Made by a program: the position numbers and the translations under genes. Below are positions 1 through 6,182 of a stretch of 15,725 bases of DNA, one piece after another. Numbering within the stretch: the first letter of the stretch is position 1; the number at the start of each line of letters is the position of its first letter. The DNA is from DASUMP01 sp036277635. Lineage in GTDB: Bacteria > Actinomycetota > Acidimicrobiia > IMCC26256 > PALSA-610. The notes beneath the pieces were generated by a model. The model was not told the DNA's origin. It did not search any database and saw only the letters and a program-made list of their open reading frames with translations. Where the stretch lies: assembly GCA_036277635.1 (NCBI GenBank), contig DASUMP010000037.1, forward strand, positions 1 to 15,725. The letters are read 5' to 3'.

Positions 1-51
1 GACGAAGACGACGAAGAGGAAGAGCCCGCGCCCGCGGGCACCGACCTCTGA
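1..51 (+). CDS. C-terminal end of an unidentified protein (5' end outside window)
   Basis: Frame 1 is open from the first base and ends at TGA 49-51. It encodes 16 residues, with eight acidic residues in a row (DEDDEEEE) followed by PAPAGTDL. Acidic low-complexity tails like this are common at the C-terminus of actinobacterial proteins, but 16 residues cannot identify the family. The reading ends 36 bases before the stop codon of the convergent HprK/PqqD gene, which fits a normal tail-to-tail boundary. No clear hairpin followed by a T-run lies in the 36-base gap. It is probably the true end of a gene, and its function is unknown. Confidence 0.5.
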   Translation, partial: DEDDEEEEPAPAGTDL

Positions 52-87
52 GTCGGGGTCGCACCGCCGCGTCGCGCGCGTCGCTGG

Positions 88-1242
88 TCAGTCGGTGCCG
101 ACGAGCACCCCGGCGGCGGCGAGGTCGCCGAGCACTTCATCTACGTCGTGGCGCACCACCGCGGGGTCGGCACCGAAGCGGTCGGCGAGCCGCGCCGCGA
201 TCGCGGCGGCGTCGCCGGTGCCGTCGCACGCCTCCCACACCGCGCTCGCCGACCGGTTGAGGTGGTGGGCGCGCCGGGCGGCGTCGTCGAGGATCGCCAC
301 CTCGCCGTCGAGGCGCGCCACCACGAGCCCACCGCGCGGACGCGGTCGGTCGCCGCGGCTGGCGTCGGACGCGATGGTCTCGACGCGGTGGTCGGGCGCC
401 GGGGTCGGCTCCTGCGCGAGGAGCGCCGAGACTCGAGCGCTCGCGACGTCGAGCGGGCCGGGCCGGAGGCGGTGGCAGGCGCAGCGCGCCGCGAGGGTCG
501 CGAGGTTCGCGAAGCCGCGCGCGCCGAGCGTGCCGAGGTTGAACGACTGTTGCGCGAGGTGCACGAGCATCGCCGCGCGCGAGAGCGGTTCGTCGTGGGT
601 GGGCGCGCCCGCCTCGTGGTCGATCGCGAGGACCAGGACCGGGCGGGCCGCGCCGGTGGCGACGTCGGCGCGCAACCACGCGGGGGCCACCTGCACGCTC
701 CCGTCGGGCGCCGGTGCCGCGGCGCCGAGCGCGGTCGCGACCGCGTCGGGGAACAGCGGCGCCGCGCCCACCTCCAGCTTCAGGGGCTTCGGGTAGGGGG
801 CGACGATCCCGGCGGCCGCGTCGAACGGCACCGCTTCGTCGGTGAGGTAGTCGTGGCCGTCGGCGACGAGCCGGGCCGTGAGCGTGGTCTTGCCCGCCCC
901 CGATCCGCCGACGAGCAGCACCGCCCGCCCGCCGGTGGCCACCGCACCGGCGTGCACGAGCACCGCGTCGTCGACGCTGGCGACCGCGCGCTGGTTGACC
1001 GCCCACGCGATCGTGGGCACGAGCAGGGCGTCGTCGGCGTCGACGAGCAACGGTTCATCGTCGAGTGCGAGGTGCACCCGACCGCCGAGCGGACCGTCGA
1101 CGACGAACCGGTGGATCGGCGTGCCGGCGTCGGCCGCGACGACGTCGAGTCGGCACAGCGCGTAGAGCTCGGCGAGGAGCGCGCCGACGCGCCCGTCCGC
1201 GGCGTCGACGACGAAGCGGAAGCCGAGGGCCTGGAAGGTCAC
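88..1242 (-). CDS. HPr kinase-like P-loop protein fused to a C-terminal PqqD-like domain
   Basis: The 384-residue product has a Walker A loop GGSGAGKT at residues 112-119, preceded by a hydrophobic strand (AVLLV). The following DYLTDEAVPF and YPKPLKL segments (about 131-156) resemble HPr kinase/phosphorylase and the HprK-related kinases of peptide and polysaccharide clusters. Residues about 303-384 form a PqqD-like domain: a strand pair (VVARLDGEVAILDD), then SASAVWEACDG and helices ending LVGTD. PqqD-like folds bind leader peptides in RiPP pathways, so a kinase that recognises a peptide or protein is plausible; the substrate is unknown. The GTG start is the first in-frame start and has only a weak ribosome site. 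The gene lies 40 bases after the polymerase-like gene and is the last of the operon. The family call is good; the biochemical role is inferred. Confidence 0.85.
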   Translation of the reverse strand: MTFQALGFRFVVDAADGRVGALLAELYALCRLDVVAADAGTPIHRFVVDGPLGGRVHLALDDEPLLVDADDALLVPTIAWAVNQRAVASVDDAVLVHAGAVATGGRAVLLVGGSGAGKTTLTARLVADGHDYLTDEAVPFDAAAGIVAPYPKPLKLEVGAAPLFPDAVATALGAAAPAPDGSVQVAPAWLRADVATGAARPVLVLAIDHEAGAPTHDEPLSRAAMLVHLAQQSFNLGTLGARGFANLATLAARCACHRLRPGPLDVASARVSALLAQEPTPAPDHRVETIASDASRGDRPRPRGGLVVARLDGEVAILDDAARRAHHLNRSASAVWEACDGTGDAAAIAARLADRFGADPAVVRHDVDEVLGDLAAAGVLVGTD

Positions 1243-1282
1243 CGGCGGTGCGGGCTCGGGCGCGACCGGCGCGGCGCGCGGC

Positions 1283-2755
1283 TCACCGGTCGTCGTGCAG
1301 CTCGGCGAGCGCGTCGGCGCGCGGTGCGGTGATGCACAGCAGCGCGTAGAACAGCGGCACGATCTGCATGCGCTGACGGGCGAGGATCCCGAAGTTCGAG
1401 AACGCAGAGAACGCGACGATGAACGTGAGGATCGCGCCGACGCAGTACCCGAGATACGGCGATTTTCGCAGCTCGCGTGGCACCCGTTTGAGACTCGGCC
1501 ACGACAGCGCGGTCAGCAGCGCGAGGAGCATCCCTTCCACCGCCGACGCGACGAGCTGCGCGTTCGACGCCTCGAACACGAACGGCCGGTAGAACACCGT
1601 CCCGAACGCGAGCGGGAGGTCGATCGGCGTGCGGACGCGCACCGGGTCGTACTCGGATCCGCCCTGGCTCGTGCGCGAGGCCGTGTCGTCGAGGACCTCC
1701 TCGAAGCTCTCTCGGTTGATGGACTCGACCCCGAAGAACTCCTGGGTACGCGACATGACGCTCACGGCCACGACGAGCACCACGCCGACCACGAGGAAGA
1801 TGCGCATCGGGCTGCGACCCTTCCCGGTGTTCAGGAGCGCGCCGAACACGAGCCCGTTCATCACGAGGATGCCGACGTGCGGCCGGACCATGGAGACGCC
1901 GTACACACCGAGCGCGACGAACAGGATGCCCGACGCGATCCCACGGGTGAGGAGGCGGGAGACGCCGAGCGCGCAGAGCCCGAGCGTGAGCATCATCCAC
2001 GCGTCTTTGCCGATCGCGGAGGGCCAGTAGAGCATCGACGGCATCACGAACAGCAACAGCGCGTACTTGTGCGTGTTGGCGCCCGGCATCGCGACCTTGA
2101 ACGCGCGCCAGTAGAAGATCGCACCGAGGAACGCGATCCACGAGAAGATCAGGAACCCGGTGAGTCGAGTCGCGGGCGTGATCGTGTAGAAGACGCCGGT
2201 GACCACGCGCACGAAGTTGGTGCCGACGAGCCGGCCGGGCAGGTCGGTCGCGAAGTCGAAGTGCCGGAACTGCGCCGCGAGCTCGCGCCCCGACGTGTGG
2301 TACCCGGTGGCGTCGATCGCGCCGCCGTACGCGTCGTACGCGACGCCGTAGCGGACCGCGGCGCCGATCATCTTGAGCGCGAAGCCGCCCATCACGAGCG
2401 ACACGACCATGTTGTCGCGGTCGACGTCGGCGAGGCGGCGCGCGATGAACGCGGTGATCACGGCCAGCGGCGGGACGATCAGGAGGCCGCCGAGCACGTT
2501 GCGGTTGCCGGTCTGCAACGCGTAGAGCAGCGTGACGACGAAGAGGATGCCGGCGACGAAGAACGCGGCCGCGGCCCACAACGGCGTGGCCAGCTCCTGG
2601 GGGACGGCCGCCGGGCCGATGCCCGAGAGCCGGCGGGGCTCGAGGCGGCCCTGCGGCATCATCGACGGCCGGCGACTCGCCGGCGGCGGGGGCGGCTCGG
2701 GCAGTTGGAACCGGCGGGCCGGACGGCGGGGCGGCGGCGGCCGCATGCCGGTCAT
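1283..2755 (-). CDS. Polytopic membrane protein, putative polysaccharide polymerase (Wzy-like)
   Basis: The 490-residue protein has an unusual cytoplasmic-type N-terminus rich in proline and arginine (residues 1-50, including five consecutive prolines at 21-25). About 11-13 hydrophobic segments follow from residue 56 to 478. A longer hydrophilic stretch lies at about 335-395. The segments MLYWPSAIGKDAW (241-253), VRPHVG (290-295) and a C-terminal ARQRMQIVPLFYALL are reminiscent of O-antigen or exopolysaccharide polymerases, which join repeat units outside the membrane. Sequence similarity in that class is always low, so this is a topology and context call. The ATG at 2755 overlaps the nucleotidyltransferase stop by four bases (ATGA), which fixes the start and implies translational coupling. 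The frame stays open further upstream, but that extension is a shadow of the neighbouring gene. A multi-spanning glycosyltransferase is the main alternative. Confidence 0.75.
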   Translation of the reverse strand: MTGMRPPPPRRPARRFQLPEPPPPPASRRPSMMPQGRLEPRRLSGIGPAAVPQELATPLWAAAAFFVAGILFVVTLLYALQTGNRNVLGGLLIVPPLAVITAFIARRLADVDRDNMVVSLVMGGFALKMIGAAVRYGVAYDAYGGAIDATGYHTSGRELAAQFRHFDFATDLPGRLVGTNFVRVVTGVFYTITPATRLTGFLIFSWIAFLGAIFYWRAFKVAMPGANTHKYALLLFVMPSMLYWPSAIGKDAWMMLTLGLCALGVSRLLTRGIASGILFVALGVYGVSMVRPHVGILVMNGLVFGALLNTGKGRSPMRIFLVVGVVLVVAVSVMSRTQEFFGVESINRESFEEVLDDTASRTSQGGSEYDPVRVRTPIDLPLAFGTVFYRPFVFEASNAQLVASAVEGMLLALLTALSWPSLKRVPRELRKSPYLGYCVGAILTFIVAFSAFSNFGILARQRMQIVPLFYALLCITAPRADALAELHDDR

Positions 2756-3912
2756 CGGAGGGTCCGCCCGCCGAGGCCGAGCGCGCGGCGCATCCGGCGC
2801 GCGTAGCGCCCGTCGCGGGCCGCGAGATAGTCGCCCGAGGGCACGACCATGGCGCGAACGTACGCCGCGCGGTTGCGCACGCCGCGCACCGCCCGCACTC
2901 CGGCGGCGGCCTGGAGGGCGTAGCTGCGGTCGGCGGCGACGTAGGCCCGCAGACCGGCCCGCTCGAAGCGGTCGGGCCGGTACTCGCCGGCCCAGGCGGC
3001 GATCGGGCCGAGGTCGTCGACGACGAGAGCGTGGCGGGCGAGCCGCACCGCCCGTTGCACCACGGCGCGGCACCGCCAGCGCGCGGCGGTGGCGAGCACG
3101 GCGTCGAGATCGAGGGCGCCGGGCTTGCGTCGCTGGGCGAGCTCGGCGACGTCGCGCAGCGGCACGAGGCGCGGGATCCGGTCGCCGAGCGCCGCGTGCA
3201 AGCACGCGTGCACGAACGCGTGTATCACCGACAGGCCGACGATCTCGTGACCGCCGATGCGCGCGACGAGCGGGTCGCGCGCGGCGAACAGCTCGGCGGT
3301 GTCGACCGCGAGGCCGAACGGGCCGGGGGCGAGGGTGCGGTGCAGGTCGACGTCGAGCGCGCCGATCGTGATCGCGACGCCCTTGCCGAACCGGCGGGTG
3401 AACCCGGGACGGGGTTCGTCGAACTTGCGGCGGCCGCCCGCCCCGACGAGCGCGTCGACCGCGTCGTCGAACTGCTCGCCGGGGACGAGGAGGTCGACGT
3501 CGGAGAACGACCGCCGCGCCGGGTCGGCGTAGACCGTGTGCGCGAGCACCGGGCCCTTCAGCACCCGATGCTCGATCCCGACGTCGCGCAGCGCCGTCGT
3601 GACGCCGCCGAGCAGTCGTTCGAGGACGAGATCGATGGCGAGCAGGCGCTCGTGGGCCGCGGTCACGGCGCGACGTTGCTCGTCGGTGACCGCGACGGCG
3701 CCGCCGTCGATCGCGGCGCGCAGATGGCCGACGACGCGCTCGTCGACCGCGGCGGCGAGCAACGCCGACCACTCGGGCTCCGCGAGCGGCGTCTCGACCC
3801 GCAGCGGTCGCGCGCCCCGCAGCCCGGTCGCCGCGATCCGGCCGAGCCGGTCGGCGGCGGTGCTCGGCGCCTCCGCCGGGGCGGGAGCGATCGGCGGCGC
3901 GGCGTTCCCCAC
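2752..3912 (-). CDS. Nucleotidyltransferase-fold protein, PF14907-like
   Basis: The 386-residue soluble protein carries the pattern of the uncharacterised nucleotidyltransferase family (NTP_transf_5). This consists of an HRVLKGP segment at about 115-121, then YADPARRSFSDVDLLV with the paired aspartates D138 and D140, and ALDVDLHR with D187/D189 as the likely third metal ligand. A helical C-terminal half follows, with HAFVHACLHAA near 231-241. In some lasso-peptide clusters a member of this family tailors a phosphorylated peptide; its substrate here is unknown. The GTG start at 3912 lies one base past the TGA of the PqqD-like gene, and its end overlaps the polymerase start by ATGA, so it sits in a coupled run. 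A longer in-frame reading to 4101 would overlap the whole PqqD-like gene and is low-complexity, so it was rejected. The fold call is strong; the activity is inferred. Confidence 0.82.
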   Translation of the reverse strand: MGNAAPPIAPAPAEAPSTAADRLGRIAATGLRGARPLRVETPLAEPEWSALLAAAVDERVVGHLRAAIDGGAVAVTDEQRRAVTAAHERLLAIDLVLERLLGGVTTALRDVGIEHRVLKGPVLAHTVYADPARRSFSDVDLLVPGEQFDDAVDALVGAGGRRKFDEPRPGFTRRFGKGVAITIGALDVDLHRTLAPGPFGLAVDTAELFAARDPLVARIGGHEIVGLSVIHAFVHACLHAALGDRIPRLVPLRDVAELAQRRKPGALDLDAVLATAARWRCRAVVQRAVRLARHALVVDDLGPIAAWAGEYRPDRFERAGLRAYVAADRSYALQAAAGVRAVRGVRNRAAYVRAMVVPSGDYLAARDGRYARRMRRALGLGGRTLR

Positions 3913-3913
3913 G

Positions 3914-4216
3914 TCAGTCGGTGGCGACGAGCGCCGCGCACTCGACGAGGTCGGCGACGAGCGGGGCGATCTCGCGTTCGACGACCGCGAGCGGCCGGTC
4001 GAACCGGCGGGCGAGCAGCGCCGCGACCTCGGCGACCGCGCACGGAGGGTCGAACGCCGACCACACCGCGGCGCCGACGTCGTCGAGGCGCGCGGGGACA
4101 TCGAGATCGTCGGTGAGCAGGAGCGTGGCCGTGCTCGTGACGCGAGTGAGGACGGCCGGGCTGTGCGCGAAGCGTGGACCGCCCGTGGCGGCGTCGCCCG
4201 GTGCCGCCGGCGTCAA
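3914..4216 (-). CDS. Stand-alone PqqD-like protein (RiPP recognition element fold)
   Basis: A 100-residue protein. Residues about 20-40 form a beta-rich start (AVLTRVTSTATLLLTDDLD), followed by VGAAVWSAFD (47-56) and two helices with AALLARRF and VADLVECAALVATD. The order and key hydrophobic positions match the PqqD domain of the HprK fusion at 88-1242: xxAVWxAxD, then LAxRF, then LVxTD at the stop. PqqD-like proteins bind leader peptides and present them to modifying enzymes; no precursor peptide is visible here. The start is taken as TTG at 4216, which overlaps the kinase stop as TTGA and has GAGG nine bases upstream. No ATG or GTG gives a better reading. The nucleotidyltransferase begins one base after this gene's stop. 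The domain call is good; its partner is unknown. Confidence 0.8.
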   Translation of the reverse strand: MTPAAPGDAATGGPRFAHSPAVLTRVTSTATLLLTDDLDVPARLDDVGAAVWSAFDPPCAVAEVAALLARRFDRPLAVVEREIAPLVADLVECAALVATD

Positions 4217-6018
4217 GCCCCGGGACCTCGCGGTTGACCGAGCACCGACGGCTCGTCGGGGACCTCGACGGGTCCGGGCGCGCCGCCGCCGAACACCCGG
4301 CGTCGCAGCCGCTTGAGCGGCTTCTGGCTCTGCCCGCCGTAGCCGTATCCGTAGCCGTACCCGTAGCCGTATCCGTAGCCGTACCCGTAGCCGAAGCTGC
4401 GGGTGGTGGTGCCGATGACGACGAGTCCCAGCACCGGCGCTTCGATGCGGCGCAAGACGTTGGAGGCGTGCTGCAGGGCGGCGACGCGGGTGCGGTGCTC
4501 CCGGGCGAGCAGCAACAGCACGTCGACCTCGGTCATGAGATCGAAGACGTCGTTGGTGAGCAGGATCGGCGGCGCGTCGAGGAGCACGAAGTCGAACCGC
4601 TCGCTCGCGACGTGGATCGCGGCGCGCGCGAGCGCCACCGCTTCGGCGGGCAGCGAGTGGCGGTCGGCCGACGCGAGGAACTTCACGCCCGGCACCGCGG
4701 TGTCCTGGAGCAACGCGTCGAGGTCGATGTGGGCGGGGGCGTCGTCGTCGTGCTCGGGGACGGTGGGCGCGAGCGACGGCGTCGACTGCGTGTTGAAGAA
4801 CCGGTGCAGCTTCTGGCGCCGGTAGTCGAGGTCGATCACGCACACCGACTTGCCGAGCTCGGCGAGGCACACCGCGAGGTTGGCGCACGACGTGGACTTG
4901 CCCTCGTTCGGACCCGGCGACGTGACCAGGATGACCTTCGGCTCGAGCTGGACGTCGCGCGCGTCGTCGGGGACGACGATGTCGTCGCTGCCGTTGCGGG
5001 TCATCCACATGAGCGACAGCGACGTGCGCAGTCCGCGATAGGTCTCCGCGTAGAGCGACTTCGGTGAGCTGAGCGCGAGGATCTCGTGGCGCCGGCGCTG
5101 GCTCATCCACACGTAGGGGACTTCGGCGATGACCGCGAGCTGCGCCGCCGCCTCCGCGCTGTACGGGTTGCGCACGCTGGTGTCGAGTCGGTCGAGCAGC
5201 AGTGCGAGCGCGAGTCCGAGGAACAGCCCGAGCCCGAGTGCGAGCAGGAGGCGCGTGACGCGGTCTTCGGGCGGCTGGAACGAGCCGCTCTCGGGGACGA
5301 CCTGTGCGTTGGCGGGCGTGAGGACCTCGACCGGCGCGGTGTTCGGGCCTTCGCGGTTGAGGTCTTCGATCTCGCTGCGGATCCGGATCAGCGTGACGAG
5401 CTGACCGTCGCGCTCGGCCTTCGCCCGCGCGTACTCGGCGCTCGCCGGCGGCAGCATCGACAGCTGGGCGTCGTAGTTGCGGATGAGCGTCTCGACCGAC
5501 GCGTAATCGCTCGTGAGTCGTTCGCGCGTCTCTTCGAAGCGACGGTCGCCGTCGGCGGCGAGATACGCGATCAGCTCGTTGCCGAGCGCGCGGGCGACGC
5601 CGGTGGCGCGCAAGTTGTCGCGGTCGGTCGCTTGGATCGTGATCGACCCCGTGGTGCTGAACGGGGTGATGCGCACCTGCGTCGTGCCGATGCGCAGGTT
5701 GCGGGCGACGTTGCGGGCCTGGCCGGTGGCGAGCGGCTCGGCCGACCACCGCACGCCGAGGTCGTCGGCGACGTTGGCGGGCACTTCGCCGTCGGTGAGG
5801 TAGAGCGCCCACCGGTCGACCTCGCCGCGTGCGACCGAACCGGTCGCGATCATCGTCTGCACCGCGCGGTAGGTGACGCTCTCGGAGGCGCGCTGCTCGG
5901 CGGGGCTCGGCAGGGTGACCCAGGCCAGGCAGACCGTGACGAGCGTCACGATCGTGATCAGCAGCCAGCGACGACGGACGAGTTGACGCAAGTAGCGCGG
6001 GTACTCGCTGATGTCCAT
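4213..6018 (-). CDS. Polysaccharide co-polymerase / BY-type protein tyrosine kinase (Wzz-Wzc/CpsD-like)
   Basis: The 601-residue membrane protein is a fusion of a chain-length determinant and a tyrosine kinase. TM1 is at about 17-36, an extracytoplasmic region with coiled-coil character runs about 40-250, and TM2 is at about 255-276. The cytoplasmic kinase has the oligomerisation motif E325-x2-R328-x2-R331, Walker A GPNEGKST (369-376), Walker A' D396-x-D398-x-R400 and Walker B FVLLDAPPI (477-485). The tail at 543-560 is (Gly-Tyr)9, followed by a basic stretch KPLKRLRRR; such tyrosine clusters are the autophosphorylation sites of BY-kinases. Family members control glycan chain length and export through cycles of phosphorylation. 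The ATG at 6018 follows GGGGGGAA and a likely promoter. An in-frame ATG at 6105 would put the -10 element inside the gene. The cognate phosphatase is not in the window. Confidence 0.93.
   Translation of the reverse strand: MDISEYPRYLRQLVRRRWLLITIVTLVTVCLAWVTLPSPAEQRASESVTYRAVQTMIATGSVARGEVDRWALYLTDGEVPANVADDLGVRWSAEPLATGQARNVARNLRIGTTQVRITPFSTTGSITIQATDRDNLRATGVARALGNELIAYLAADGDRRFEETRERLTSDYASVETLIRNYDAQLSMLPPASAEYARAKAERDGQLVTLIRIRSEIEDLNREGPNTAPVEVLTPANAQVVPESGSFQPPEDRVTRLLLALGLGLFLGLALALLLDRLDTSVRNPYSAEAAAQLAVIAEVPYVWMSQRRRHEILALSSPKSLYAETYRGLRTSLSLMWMTRNGSDDIVVPDDARDVQLEPKVILVTSPGPNEGKSTSCANLAVCLAELGKSVCVIDLDYRRQKLHRFFNTQSTPSLAPTVPEHDDDAPAHIDLDALLQDTAVPGVKFLASADRHSLPAEAVALARAAIHVASERFDFVLLDAPPILLTNDVFDLMTEVDVLLLLAREHRTRVAALQHASNVLRRIEAPVLGLVVIGTTTRSFGYGYGYGYGYGYGYGYGYGGQSQKPLKRLRRRVFGGGAPGPVEVPDEPSVLGQPRGPGA
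4226..4229 (-). promoter_or_regulatory. Ribosome binding site supporting the TTG start of the PqqD-like gene
   Basis: The minus strand reads GAGG here, nine bases before the TTG at 4216. Together with the TTGA overlap with the kinase stop, this is why TTG was chosen as the initiation codon. A start inside the first strand of the PqqD fold would remove part of the domain. Confidence 0.45.
4339..4392 (-). repeat. Short tandem repeat encoding (Gly-Tyr)9
   Basis: Nine consecutive 6-base units GGNTAC encode Gly-Tyr nine times in the kinase tail. The third base of the glycine codon varies in a higher-order period of 24 bases (GGC, GGG, GGC, GGA), repeated twice and followed by one more GGC unit. 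The order suggests growth by duplication of a 24-base block. Gain or loss of units stays in frame and would change the number of phosphorylatable tyrosines. Confidence 0.9.
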
Positions 6019-6075
6019 CCGTTCCCCCCGCGGGCCCCCGTCCGGTGGGTGGCCGCGCTTCGCCCGAGATCGCTG

Positions 6076-6103
6076 AGTATACAGATCGTGGCAGTTCCGC
6101 CAC
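6076..6103 (-). promoter_or_regulatory. Likely promoter with overlapping palindrome upstream of the BY-kinase gene
   Basis: The minus strand has TATACT at 6081-6076, five of six matches to a housekeeping -10 box and conspicuous in such GC-rich DNA, about 57 bases before the kinase ATG. No good -35 hexamer is present at the usual spacing. Seven bases upstream of the -10, a perfect inverted repeat with 5-base arms, GTGGC-N6-GCCAC (6088-6103), occupies the spacer region, where a bound regulator could block or assist polymerase. The -10 call is moderate; the operator is an inference. Confidence 0.4.
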
Positions 6104-6155
6104 ATAGGGCTATCGGCGGGTTCACCGCCTGATTGACCGGAATTCAGCCCGTGTT

Positions 6156-6169
6156 CCCCTCCGGAGGGG
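6156..6169. repeat. Perfect 14-base palindrome after the ABC ATPase gene
   Basis: CCCCTCCGGAGGGG is fully self-complementary and lies 14 bases past the ABC ATPase stop, in the 164-base gap before the kinase gene. As RNA it has no proper loop and no T-run follows, so it is not a standard intrinsic terminator. It may be a protein-binding site or a weak attenuating structure between the transporter and kinase transcripts. Chance in GC-rich DNA cannot be excluded. Confidence 0.35.
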
Positions 6170-6182
6170 TCGGGCGCGGCGC

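Noticed and set aside
148..1332. A 394-residue open frame on the plus strand
   Set aside because: It is antisense to the HprK/PqqD fusion; its composition is dominated by Arg, Glu, Val and Asp with no recognisable fold.
6019..6105. In-frame N-terminal extension of the BY-kinase from an ATG at 6105
   Set aside because: It has no ribosome site and would contain the likely -10 element and palindrome. The extension is hydrophilic and unlike the start of Wzz proteins; the ATG at 6018 has a purine-rich leader.
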